A DNA stretch of 64,000 nucleotides from JACMQX01 sp040385105. GTDB taxonomy: Bacteria > Pseudomonadota > Gammaproteobacteria > Burkholderiales > Burkholderiaceae_C. The notes under the pieces were generated by a model, which did no database searches, was not told the origin of the DNA, and worked only from the letters and a program-made list of their open reading frames with translations. The stretch spans positions 1 through 64,000 of the forward strand of contig JAZKHY010000010.1 in assembly GCA_040385105.1 (NCBI GenBank), written 5' to 3'. Each line of letters begins with the position of its first letter. Position 1 is the first letter of the stretch. This document shows positions 51,974 through 63,100 of the stretch, piece after piece. The position numbers were made by a program, and so were the translations under genes.

Positions 51974-52846
51974 ATGAAATGGGAAGGCAACCGCGAATCA
52001 GACAATGTCGAAGACCGGCGCTCCGGAGGCGGCGGGAGCGGCATGATCGGCGGCCGCGGCATCGGTGTCGGCACCATCGTGATCGCGCTGGTCGGTGGCT
52101 GGATTTTCGGCATCAACCCGCTGACCATCCTGAGCGCCTTGAGCGGCGGCGGTGCGCCCTCGGCACAGGTGCAGCAGGCGCCGGCGCAGCGCCCGCCGGC
52201 GGACGACCGCGGCGCGAAGTTTGTGTCCACGGTGCTGGCCGACACCGAAGACGTCTGGAAGACCCAGTTCGCCCAGGGCGGCAGCACCTACCAGGAGCCC
52301 CGGCTTGTATTGTTCCGTGGCTCCACCCCCACGCAGTGCGGCCAGGGCCAGGCCGCGATGGGCCCGTTCTACTGCCCGGCGGACCAGAAGGTCTATATCG
52401 ACCTGGGTTTCTACGACACGCTGAAAACCCGGCTTGGTGCGCCCGGCGACTTTGCGCAGGCCTATGTGATCGCGCATGAAGTCGGCCACCACATCCAGAA
52501 CCTGCTGGGCGTCACCGGCAAGATGGACCAGATGCGCGGCCGGGTGAGCCAGGCCGAATACAACGCCATGAGCGTGCGGCTCGAATTGCAGGCCGACTGC
52601 TTTGCCGGCGTCTGGGCCCACCATGCGCAGAACGCCCGGCAGATCCTGGAGCAGGGTGATGTGGAAGAAGCCATGAATGCCGCCGCAAAAATCGGCGACG
52701 ACGCGCTGCAGCGCTCCAGCGGCGGCGCCGTGGTGCCCGAGAGCTTCACCCACGGCACCAGCGCCCAGCGCCAGCGCTGGTTCGCCAACGGCCTGAAGAC
52801 CGGCAGCGTCAAGGCCTGCGACACCTTCAGCAGCCGCAACCTGTAA
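51974..52846 (+). CDS. ypfJ: Neutral zinc metallopeptidase (YpfJ family)
   Basis: 290 residues. AGGAG lies 7 nt before ATG. A membrane helix (V-G-T-I-V-I-A-L-V-G-G-W-I-F-G-I) near residue 35 anchors a periplasmic domain with zinc motif H-E-V-G-H-H and the downstream R-L-E-L-Q-A-D-C-F-A-G-V-W family segment. K-W-E-G-N-R-E-S-D-N-V-E-D-R-R at the start is typical. Substrate unknown. Confidence 0.92.
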   Translation: MKWEGNRESDNVEDRRSGGGGSGMIGGRGIGVGTIVIALVGGWIFGINPLTILSALSGGGAPSAQVQQAPAQRPPADDRGAKFVSTVLADTEDVWKTQFAQGGSTYQEPRLVLFRGSTPTQCGQGQAAMGPFYCPADQKVYIDLGFYDTLKTRLGAPGDFAQAYVIAHEVGHHIQNLLGVTGKMDQMRGRVSQAEYNAMSVRLELQADCFAGVWAHHAQNARQILEQGDVEEAMNAAAKIGDDALQRSSGGAVVPESFTHGTSAQRQRWFANGLKTGSVKACDTFSSRNL

Positions 52847-52865
52847 ACGGGAACGGGGGTATGCC

Positions 52866-52892
52866 GTCACGTAACTGTCACGTAGCGGTCAT
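52866..52892 (+). promoter_or_regulatory. Pho-box-like triple direct repeat upstream of the SulP gene
   Basis: GTCAC at 52866, GTCAC at 52877 and GTCAT at 52888, with an exact 11-nt period, matches the TGTCAT repeats bound by PhoB dimers. If a PhoB-activated promoter, its -10 would lie near 52900, and translation would more likely start at ATG 52946 than 52904. Confidence 0.5.
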
Positions 52893-52903
52893 ACCATCTT
52901 CAA

Positions 52904-55078
52904 ATGACTCAGCACGATGCCCCCGGGACGAGCGGTGGCTCCTCGATGCTGCCGCTGGACGAGGCGCCGGGCCCGCCTGAGGCGCACCCGCGCGTGGCGG
53001 CCGTGACCGGCGCACTCTCTGCCGCCGCCATCACCATTCCCCACGCCCTGGGCCTCGGCTTGCTGGCCTTTGCGCCGCTGGCGGGTGATGTGCCGCTGGC
53101 CGGCCTGGTGCTCTGGTCCGCCGCGTTGCCGGGCCTGCTGCTGAGCCTGCTGGTGCCGCGCCCCGGCGTCATCTACGCACCCAGCACCGTCGTGGCTTTG
53201 CTGCTCGCGTCAGTCACGGCAGTGCTGACCGGCGCCGCCGGGCGGCTGGGCCTGTCCGGGCCGCAGGTGCTTGCTGTCTGCGGCGCGGTGCTGGCGCTGG
53301 CTTTCACCATCCAGTGGCTGTTCGGCCTGCTGCGCCTGGCGTCGCTGGCGCGCTTCCTGCCGGTGCCTGTTACCCACGGCTTTGCGGCGGGCGTCGGCCT
53401 GTCCATGGTGATGAGCCAGCTGGCCACCGGGTTTGGCTCCGGTGGCTGGGCATGGGACACGCGCACGGCGTTGCATGGCGCGGCTGCGCTGGCGGTTGCC
53501 GGGCTGGCATGGCTGCTGCAAAAGCGCTGGCGCAGGGTGCCGGGCATCCTGCCGGCCGTGGCGGCAGTGTCGCTGCTGGTCGCGCTGGGCGCGGGCGGCG
53601 GCGTATTCAACCCTGCCGTCCAGGCGTCGGTCTTTGCCTGGCCGCAATTGCCGGACTGGGGCGGCGTGCCATGGCTTGCCCTGCTGCGGGTGCATGGCAC
53701 GCAACTGGTGTCGCTGGCTTTCCTGATGGCCCTGGTCAACAGCCTGGACGTGCTGGTCTTCAACCAGGAGCTTGACATCGAGCATGGGCTGCGCGGTGAT
53801 GCCAACAAGGCGCTGCGCCGCGAAAGCCTGGTGGGCATGGCCTGCGGGCTGCTTGGGTTCATACCGGCTTCCACCAGCCCGTCGCGCTCGCGCATTGCGC
53901 TGGAGCAGGCCGGCCCGGCCGGAGGTGTCGGCATGGCGCATGCAGCCATCATGGTGGGTGTGGCTGTCACAGGCCATTGGTGGCTGCACCATGTGCCCAT
54001 GGCTGCGCTGGGCGGGGCGCTCATCCTTGCCGGCGTGATGCAGGTGCCGCGTGCGATGTGGTCGCGCGCTTACATGCGTGCTGCCTCAGGCACCTGGAGC
54101 CAGAGCTGGCTGGTGGCGCTGATATTTGCCATGGCCGGCGGCGTCGGCGCACTGATGGCAGGCCTGGTGCTGGCGACCTTCGTGTTGCTGCACGCATCGG
54201 CCAGCACCACGCTGCGCCGCATGTCGCTGGACGGCCAGCTGCGCTCGCGCCGGCTGCGCCGCGCAGCGTCCGACGCCTGGCTGGCACCGCGCATGAACCG
54301 GGTGGCGGTGTTCGAGCTGCAGGGGCTGATGTCCTTTGGTGTTGCCTCGCACATGGCCGAGCAGGTGCGCCAGCATGTCCTGCAGCGGCACGACCGCATC
54401 ATCCTGGACGCCAGCCGGGTGCCCGCCTGGGACAGCACCGCGCTGATGCAGTTGCGGGCGCTGGCCCGAGACATGGCCCAGCGCGGCCTGAAGATGGCCG
54501 TCTGCGGCATGGATGACCGCGCCAGGGTGGAAGTGGCCCAGCGCCTGCGCGTGTGGCCCGACCTGGACCGGGCGCTGGAATGGGCCGAAGAGGCCATGCT
54601 GGACGAGCGCACGGCGGCCGAGCGGCCCGCTTACCCGGCCAACGATGCATTGGGCGAGCTCGGCGAGGGACTGCCGCCCGCTGCGCGCGCTGCGCTCGAA
54701 CAACTGATGAGCCGGCATGCGCTGGCGCCGCATGAGCAGGTGTTCGCAGCCGGCGCCACTGACAGCGACCTGCTGGTGGTGCAGGAGGGACGCATCACGC
54801 TGGCTACAGCCTGGCCGCCGGACAAGGGCCTGCGCCTTGCGGCGGTGGGGCAGGGCATGGCTTTCGGGGAAATGGCATTCCTCAACGGCCTGGCGCGCAG
54901 CGCCTGCGCCGGAGCCGAAGAGCAGCCCGTGACACTGCTGCGCCTGCCGCGCGCGGCATTTGACCAGTGGGCCTGCAGCCACCCGGCGGATGCGCTCACG
55001 CTGATGGGCAACCTGGCGCAGGTCGGCGCCCGCCGGCTGGCCGCCACCACGCGTCAATTGCGCGCGGTGCTGGAGTGA
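52904..55078 (+). CDS. SulP-family anion transporter with STAS and cyclic-nucleotide-binding-like domains
   Basis: 724 residues. A SulP/SLC26 membrane domain with about 10-12 helices (A-A-A-I-T-I-P-H-A-L-G-L-G at its start; V-A-A-V-T-G-A-L-S) is followed by a STAS domain (I-I-L-D-A-S-R-V-P-A-W-D-S-T-A-L) and a C-terminal cNMP-binding-type barrel (V-V-Q-E-G-R-I-T-L, F-G-E-M-A-F-L-N-G-L-A-R-S). SulP proteins move sulfate, bicarbonate or other anions; the cNMP fold suggests ligand gating. Substrate is not told by sequence. ATG 52904 has no ribosome site; ATG 52946 is an alternative. It follows a Pho-box-like repeat. Confidence 0.88.
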   Translation: MTQHDAPGTSGGSSMLPLDEAPGPPEAHPRVAAVTGALSAAAITIPHALGLGLLAFAPLAGDVPLAGLVLWSAALPGLLLSLLVPRPGVIYAPSTVVALLLASVTAVLTGAAGRLGLSGPQVLAVCGAVLALAFTIQWLFGLLRLASLARFLPVPVTHGFAAGVGLSMVMSQLATGFGSGGWAWDTRTALHGAAALAVAGLAWLLQKRWRRVPGILPAVAAVSLLVALGAGGGVFNPAVQASVFAWPQLPDWGGVPWLALLRVHGTQLVSLAFLMALVNSLDVLVFNQELDIEHGLRGDANKALRRESLVGMACGLLGFIPASTSPSRSRIALEQAGPAGGVGMAHAAIMVGVAVTGHWWLHHVPMAALGGALILAGVMQVPRAMWSRAYMRAASGTWSQSWLVALIFAMAGGVGALMAGLVLATFVLLHASASTTLRRMSLDGQLRSRRLRRAASDAWLAPRMNRVAVFELQGLMSFGVASHMAEQVRQHVLQRHDRIILDASRVPAWDSTALMQLRALARDMAQRGLKMAVCGMDDRARVEVAQRLRVWPDLDRALEWAEEAMLDERTAAERPAYPANDALGELGEGLPPAARAALEQLMSRHALAPHEQVFAAGATDSDLLVVQEGRITLATAWPPDKGLRLAAVGQGMAFGEMAFLNGLARSACAGAEEQPVTLLRLPRAAFDQWACSHPADALTLMGNLAQVGARRLAATTRQLRAVLE

Positions 55079-55164
55079 CGGCAGGACGCGCAATACCAGC
55101 CTGAATTGCCCCGGTGGCGGTACGGGCATCCCGAAAATCCGGAAATGCGACAATAGCAGGCTAA

Positions 55165-56706
<1,542 letters not shown>

Positions 56707-56712
56707 CCTGTT

Positions 56713-57543
56713 TCATCCCGGTTTTTGTGCCTGGGGGCATTTGACCTGGATCAGTTCGCGCTCCTGCGGCGTGGCGCCAAGCCGCAGCGCGCTCAGGCAG
56801 CCGCCCCATACGCAGCCGGTGTCCAGCGAGAGCACGTCGCTGCGCGCAAGCCAGCCCAGCGTTGACCAGTGGCCGAAGGCGACCAGCGAGCCCTCGGTCA
56901 GCCGTCCCGGCACTTCGAACCAGGGGTGGTAGCCGGGCGGCGTCTTGTCCGCGCCTTCCTTGACGGTGAATTCCATCAGCCCTTCGGGCGTGCAGAAGCG
57001 CAGGCGCGTGAGCGCGTTGACGATGGCGCGGATGCGGGCCATGCCGCGCAGCGACCCGGCCCACTGCGCGGGTTCGTTGCCGTACATCTGCTCCAGGAAG
57101 CTGCCGCAGTCAGGCCCTGCCAGCACGGCTTCCACCTCGGCGGCGCATGCAACGGTCTGCGCCGCCGTCCATTGCGGCAGCACGCCCGCATGCACCATCA
57201 GGCAGCCGTGCTCCAGGATGGCCAGGCGTTGCCTGCGCAGCCAGTCGAGCATCGGCTCGCGGTCGGGCGCATCAAGAATGCCGTCCAGCGTGTCGTTGCG
57301 GTGCGGCTTGCGTACGCCGTGCGCCACGGCCAGCAAGTGCAGGTCGTGGTTGCCCAGCAGGCAGCGTGCGGCATCGCCCAGGCGCATCAGCCGGCGCAGC
57401 ACGGCCGCCGAGTCCGGGCCGCGGTTGACCAGGTCGCCCAGCAGGTAGAGCGTGTCGCGGCTCGGGGAGAAATCGATGGTTTGCAGCAGCCGCGCAAGGG
57501 GCTCGTCGCAGCCTTGCACATCGCCAATCAGGTACATTGCCAT
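56713..57543 (-). CDS. apaH: Symmetrical diadenosine tetraphosphate hydrolase
   Basis: 276 residues, metallophosphatase cleaving Ap4A to two ADP. Metal motifs: G-D-V-Q-G-C, G-D-L-V-N-R-G-P-D-S, G-N-H-D-L-H, H-A-G-V-L, and G-H-W. ATG 57543 follows GGAGAG by 9 nt; ATG 57537 (M-Y-L-I-G-D) is possible. It diverges from the CNNM gene with just 23 bases between starts. Confidence 0.95.
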   Translation of the reverse strand: MAMYLIGDVQGCDEPLARLLQTIDFSPSRDTLYLLGDLVNRGPDSAAVLRRLMRLGDAARCLLGNHDLHLLAVAHGVRKPHRNDTLDGILDAPDREPMLDWLRRQRLAILEHGCLMVHAGVLPQWTAAQTVACAAEVEAVLAGPDCGSFLEQMYGNEPAQWAGSLRGMARIRAIVNALTRLRFCTPEGLMEFTVKEGADKTPPGYHPWFEVPGRLTEGSLVAFGHWSTLGWLARSDVLSLDTGCVWGGCLSALRLGATPQERELIQVKCPQAQKPG

Positions 57544-57566
57544 GTGTTCATTCTCTCCGCTGGCCA

Positions 57567-58868
57567 ATGGATTTCCTGCTGATCGCGTTTCTGACCCTGC
57601 TCAACGGGGTCTTTGCCATGTCCGAGCTGGCCCTGGCGTCAAGCCGCAAGGCGCGCCTCACAGCGATGAGCGAGATGGGTGACAAGGGGGCCACCACGGC
57701 CCTCAAGCTGCTGGAGAACCCGACGCAGTTCCTCTCGACGGTGCAGGTCGGCATCACCTCCATCGGCGTGCTCAACGGCATTGTGGGCGAGGCCGCCTTC
57801 AGCGACGACGTGGCAGCCTGGCTGCGTACCTTCGGTGCGTCCGACAAGGCCTCGGCCATTGCCGCGACCGGTATCGTCGTGACCATCATCACCTTCATTA
57901 CCATCATCTTCGGCGAACTGGTGCCCAAGCGCATCGGCCAGCTTTACCCCGAGACGGTGTCGCGCTGGGTCGCGCCGCCGATGCACTGGCTGGCCATCGG
58001 CGCCAAGCCCTTCGTCAAGCTGCTGTCGGCCACCACCCAGGCCGTGCTCAAGCTGCTGCGCATCGACACCACGGCCGGTCGCGCCATGACGGAAGAAGAA
58101 ATCTCCCATAGCCTGGAGGAGGGCGTGGATGCCGGCGTCATCGAGGAGCATGAGCACCAAATGGTGCAGAACGTCTTCCACCTGGACGACCGGCTGCTCA
58201 CCTCGCTCATGGTGCCGCGCTCCGACATCGACTGGCTCGACGCCTCCACCAGCGTCGCGCGCAGCCTGCACCTGGCAGGGGCCAGCGGCGGCAAGGGCGC
58301 GCACTCGTGGTACCCGGTGTGCCGCGGCAGCCTGGACGACGTGGTTGGCGTCATCAGCGTGGCGCGACTGCTGGAGCTGGGGCCGGCCAGCGACGGCACC
58401 ATCGAGCAGCATGCTCTACCCGCCACCTTCGTGCCCGAAACCCTCAGCGGCCTGGAACTGCTTGAGCAGTTCCGCGCGCGTTCCACCCGCATGGTGTTCG
58501 TGGTGGACGAGTACGGCGTGGTGCAGGGCCTGATGACGCCGCGCGACATGCTCGAAGCCATCACCGGCGAGCTGCAACCGGGCGCCCAGGCCGATGCCTG
58601 GGCCACGCAGCGCGAGAACGGCACCTGGCTGCTTGACGGGCTCATGCCCGTTGCCGAGCTGCGCGCGCGGCTGGACATCCGCGAGCTTCCGGACGAGGAC
58701 AAGGGGCGCTACAACACCGTAGCCGGCCTGCTCATGGCCGTGTCTGGCCGCCTGCCTGATACCGGCGACAGGATTGAATGCGCGGGCTGGATGTTCGAGG
58801 TGGTGGACCTTGACGGCAAGCGCATTGACAAAGTTCTGGCTGAACCGGTGCCGGAGCCTCAGGGTTGA
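57567..58868 (+). CDS. CNNM/CBS-domain membrane protein (hemolysin C/CorC family)
   Basis: 433 residues. CNNM domain with helices at D-F-L-L-I-A-F-L-T-L-L-N-G-V-F-A-M-S-E-L-A and the P-T-Q-F-L-S-T-V-Q-V-G-I-T-S loop, then I-I-F-G-E-L-V-P-K-R-I-G. Two CBS motifs follow (M-V-P-R-S-D-I near the first, F-V-V-D-E-Y-G-V-V-Q-G-L-M-T-P-R-D near the second) and a C-terminal CorC/HlyC domain. The family is linked to magnesium or cobalt efflux. ATG 57567 is preferred to 57537, since it begins at the first helix. Confidence 0.92.
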   Translation: MDFLLIAFLTLLNGVFAMSELALASSRKARLTAMSEMGDKGATTALKLLENPTQFLSTVQVGITSIGVLNGIVGEAAFSDDVAAWLRTFGASDKASAIAATGIVVTIITFITIIFGELVPKRIGQLYPETVSRWVAPPMHWLAIGAKPFVKLLSATTQAVLKLLRIDTTAGRAMTEEEISHSLEEGVDAGVIEEHEHQMVQNVFHLDDRLLTSLMVPRSDIDWLDASTSVARSLHLAGASGGKGAHSWYPVCRGSLDDVVGVISVARLLELGPASDGTIEQHALPATFVPETLSGLELLEQFRARSTRMVFVVDEYGVVQGLMTPRDMLEAITGELQPGAQADAWATQRENGTWLLDGLMPVAELRARLDIRELPDEDKGRYNTVAGLLMAVSGRLPDTGDRIECAGWMFEVVDLDGKRIDKVLAEPVPEPQG

Positions 58869-58924
58869 ATCAGGACAAACCCTAGACAATGCGTCATTTG
58901 ACCGAAAAACACTGCTTTGCGGTA

Positions 58925-58951
58925 TTGACAAGTAAAAAAATCCAGTAATTT
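58925..58951 (+). promoter_or_regulatory. Candidate sigma-70 promoter for the SapC gene
   Basis: TTGACA at 58925-58930 and TAATTT at 58946-58951, spaced 15 nt, within an unusually A/T-rich stretch of the 224-base gap 58869-59092. A-tracts between and around them may act as an UP-like or curved element. Spacing is short of the ideal 17, so this is moderate evidence. The rest of the gap shows nothing else I can name. Confidence 0.45.
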
Positions 58952-59092
58952 TTTTAGCGACTGTTACTCAATTTTCCCCTCGTTTTCGGGTGATTCTGCT
59001 AGCATGGCTCACCGCTTGTTACCTGCGTACGTACCAAGTTACAGGGTCCTCGATGCCGTGCAGGCGGGGCTCATACCAAAAAGGGAAGAAAA

Positions 59093-60031
59093 GTGAGTCA
59101 ACCAGACAGAACCTTGCTGCTCTACCAGCGCCCCACGCTCCTGCGCCAGGACCAGCATCGCAACCTGAAGCTCACTTACGACGGTTCGGATTTCTCCTTT
59201 GCGTCGCAGGCCAACTCTTTCCTGCTCGCCGCCACCGAAATTCCCGAAGCATCGCTCCAGTACCCGGTGGTTTTCATCGGCAAGGAGGGCGGCGCGTATT
59301 CACTGGCCGTGCTCGTCGGCCTGACCGACCGGCAGAACCTGTTTGTCGACGCCAGTGGCAGGTGGGCGGCTGACAGTTACGTCCCGGCCTTCGTGCGCCG
59401 CTACCCTTTCGTCCTGCTTGAGGAAGGGCCAGACCGGCTGTCGGTGGGCTTTGATGCGGCCTACCCGGGATTCGGCGACAACGCCGAACAGCCGTTGTTC
59501 GAGGATGGTGGCGCGCCCAGCCCGCTGCTGCAGCATGCCATCGGGTTCCTTGAGGGTTTCCATGCCGAGATGACGCTGACGCGCACCTTCGCCGACCGGC
59601 TCGCCGCGCTTGGCGTGCTCGTGCCGCGGGTGGTTGAAGTCTCGTCGGGCCCGCGCAAGGCACCGCGCGTCCTGCAGGGCTTCTATGCCGTTGATCCGGG
59701 CAAGCTGGCCGCGCTGCCGGCCGCCGAGCTCGCCGCGCTGGCATCCGGCCCGGAGCTCAGCTGGATCTACCTGCACCTGAACTCGCTGAGGCTGGTCAAC
59801 CGCCTGGCCGCCCGCGTCGATGCGTTGGGCGCCCGCGACGTATTTCCTGCCGATGCACCGGTCAATGTCGGCACGCTGCCGAACCAGCAGCCTGCAGCAG
59901 CCGCTGCAGGCGATGCGCCTGTGCCGGCAGCATCCGGCAAGGCGGCGAAGTCCGCCAGGCCGGGTGGCCGGACCACGGCAGGCCAGCGCGGCCGCCGGGC
60001 GGCGCGACCCGACGATGGAGCGCTGAGGTGA
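59093..60031 (+). CDS. SapC-family protein
   Basis: 312 residues. GTG start with AAGGGA 7-8 nt upstream. The core resembles SapC (H-R-N-L-K-L, A-N-S-F-L-L-A-A-T-E-I-P, Y-P-V-V-F-I, L-V-G-L, Y-V-P-A-F-V-R-R-Y-P-F) proteins first named in Campylobacter surface-array loci, whose function is unclear. The last about 45 residues are Ala/Arg/Lys/Gly-rich and low complexity. It ends 92 bases before the giant adhesin gene, and probably shares its transcript. Confidence 0.85.
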   Translation: MSQPDRTLLLYQRPTLLRQDQHRNLKLTYDGSDFSFASQANSFLLAATEIPEASLQYPVVFIGKEGGAYSLAVLVGLTDRQNLFVDASGRWAADSYVPAFVRRYPFVLLEEGPDRLSVGFDAAYPGFGDNAEQPLFEDGGAPSPLLQHAIGFLEGFHAEMTLTRTFADRLAALGVLVPRVVEVSSGPRKAPRVLQGFYAVDPGKLAALPAAELAALASGPELSWIYLHLNSLRLVNRLAARVDALGARDVFPADAPVNVGTLPNQQPAAAAAGDAPVPAASGKAAKSARPGGRTTAGQRGRRAARPDDGALR

Positions 60032-60123
60032 CCGGCCCCGGCCGTCATCCCAGCGTTCCCGCAAGCTTTTTTTTGCCTTCTTTTTTTGTCATCTGACGGA
60101 CCTCGAGTCCTGAGAGCACTGCC

Positions 60124-63100
60124 ATGCGTAACGACAAGTCTTCAACGGCCCCCACTGCGGCCGGCGGTTTCCTGAGCGCAGCCGAAGCGCCCACCTGGCG
60201 CTTCGGCGCGATGCCGCTGCCCAGGCCGCGCAGCATCAAGCCGCTGGCGGTGGCAGTCTCGCTGGCAGTCGGAGGCATCTACGCCGACGCGCTGGCGCAG
60301 ACCAATCTCATCACCGACGGCAAGACCGCCACCAGCGTGCAGCGCAACGGCTCGGTCGTTGACATCACCACCGGCACGGTCAAGGGCGTCAACGCCTTCA
60401 ACAGCTTCAGACGGTTTGAAGTCGGCCAGCCCGACACGGTCAACCTGCGGCTGCCCGACGGCACCAACACGCTGATCAATATGGTGTACGACGCGCCGAT
60501 CCGCATCGACGGCGTGCTCAACAGCATCAAGGGCAACCAGATTGGCGGGCGGGTGGTGTTTGCCGACCCGTTCGGCATGGTGGTGGGGCGCACCGGCGTG
60601 CTGAATGTGGGCAGCCTGATCGTCACTTCACCCAATGCATCGTTCCTGTCGGGCGTGATCGGCGCGGGCGGCATCAGCGATGCAGCCGTGAACCAGTTGC
60701 TCAGTACCAGTCTGCCCCAGGCAGCCGGCAGCTCGGTGCGCATTGACGGGCGGATCAACGCGCTGGAGCGGGTGAGGCTGCAGGCCGAGTCTGTGCTGAT
60801 CAGTGAAGGCTCGGTGGTGCGCGTGGGGGCTGCTGCGGCGCAGTCGGCGGCTTTCCAGATGGCGGTGAACACCAACGGCCTGGAGCAGGCCACCGGCATC
60901 GTCAACAACGGCGGCGTCATCGAGATCGTCGGCCAGGTCATCAATGTGAACGGCGAACTCAATGCCAGCGGCCGCAACGGCGGCGCCATCCATGTCGGCC
61001 GGGTTGACGACCAGCTGGCCAGCTCGGTGGATGTCGGCACCACGGCCGTCATCAAGGCGGACGCGGGTGACAACGGCAATGGCGGCTTCATCGACATCTG
61101 GGGCAGCACGCGCAACAACTTCCTCGGCCTGCTGTCTGCGCGCGGTGGGGATAACGGCGGCGACGGCGGCTTCATTGAGGTGTCGGGCAAGAGCGGCCTG
61201 AACTTCAACGGTATAGCCGACCTGCGCGCCACTCACGGCAAGGTCGGCAACTTCTTGCTGGACCCCGACACCATCTGCATCGTCGTTACCGACACCGGCA
61301 CCGGCTGCGACAACCGCGTGACGCTGAACACCATCAGCACCAACCTGGCGCTGGGCGACTGGACCGTCAAGGCTGACAAAAAACTGTGGATCGGCCTGAC
61401 CGATGGCACGCCGATATCTGGCAGCCTGACCGCAGGCGTCAACATCCTGACCCTGCAGGGCGAAGATATCGAGATGAATGCCGGGTCCAAGCTGGACACC
61501 GGTGGGTCGGACATCACGCTCCTGCACACCGACGACTCCAAAGGCTGGATCAGGATGCAGAACGGGGCGTCGATCATCACGGGTGGCGGCAACATCAACC
61601 TGAAGGGAATCAACATCAGCATGGCCAGTGGCACGCTGCTTGACACCCGCAAGGCCGATGGACAGTCAGGCAACATCACGCTCTCCACGACGGACTTTGA
61701 CTTCAGCCAGGGGCCCAACTACGAGACGATCAACCTCACCGGCGCGACGATGCGCACCGACAAGCTGACCACCGGCACCAGCGGCGCGGCGGGCAACATC
61801 ACCGTGCGTGGCAGGACGCTGAATGTCTCGGGCGGCAGTACCTTGAGCGCGACCGATGGCGGCATCGTTGACCTGTATGCCCTCGGTGAGTCAGAGATGA
61901 ACATTTTCGGCGTGAAGGCCGCGACAGCCAAAATCACCATCGACAACTCCACGCTCACCGGGAACAAGGTCAACGTGAAGGCCGAGACCGTCATCAAGAT
62001 CCTTCCCATCGTCCCGAGTTTTATCGAGGGCAATGCGTCCGAGGTCGCGGCATACTGGGACCAGTACGACACGCCGACGTCTTCGCTGGAGGCTTTTGGC
62101 ACGCTCGAGAGTGAGGCGCTGGCCGTCGTAGGCAAGCTCACCGGCATCAACATCATCCTGAGTCATGTGACGACGGCGGCCACCGTTGACATCACGGGCA
62201 CCAGCGTTCTCAAGGGTACACAGGAAGTCAACATCACCGCGCGGAACGAGGTCGAGGCGGGCAATGCAGGCAGCTTTGCAGCCAAGATGCCGAACGGCCT
62301 TGGACTCACCAAGATGGGCATCGGGGCCATGCTGGTGCGGGCCGACTCCACCACCGCGGTCAACATCGGCTCCAATGTGACGATCGCTGGTGACGACCTG
62401 AATATTTCCGCCCTTGCAGTGACTGAAGCCAAGGGCAAGGTCCACACGGGCAACACCGACCTGCCTGCAGGCAAGGCTACGGAAGGGGCGATGGCATTGA
62501 CGGCCGGCTTCGTCTGGGTCGACGTCGACACCAGCATCACTGTCGGCAACGGCACCAAGGTCAACAACACGGGTGACATCTCCATCACCTCGTTCAACCG
62601 CACCGATGTGATGAACGAGAGCAATGCCGCCGCCGGCGCAGCCGGCAAGGCCGCGCTGGGCCTGGCCTTCACGCTGCAGGACACGGACGCCACAGTCAAC
62701 TTTGGCGGCATCGTCAACAACGCTTCGACATTCACGCTCACTGCGCTGGACCATATGGCCAGCAATGAGACCAATGCCCTGGCCCAGGCGGGCGAGAGCA
62801 CGGCTACGCGTTTTTCCAAAAATCTGCAGAACGTTGCGGGCGAAACCATGATCGCCACACTGATAGGCGCCTGGAAGGCACGCAACTCCAACACGCCGGT
62901 GGCACCATCCATCACGCCCAGCCGTTACGCGGGTGCCATTGCCGTCGCCATTGAAGACCACGACGCCAAGGCCAATCTGACCAGTGGCGCTGTCATTCAC
63001 ACCCGCGACACCAGCAAGGAGTTGGTGATTGCTTCGTATGTGGGTGACTGGCAGCAACAGCTGGGTGCCCAGGCTTCCGCAGTGTCCAACCTGCAGGGCT

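Noticed and set aside
58980..59092. c-di-GMP (GEMM) riboswitch in the SapC leader
   Set aside because: The leader lacks the conserved GEMM core segments; only weak hairpins are visible.
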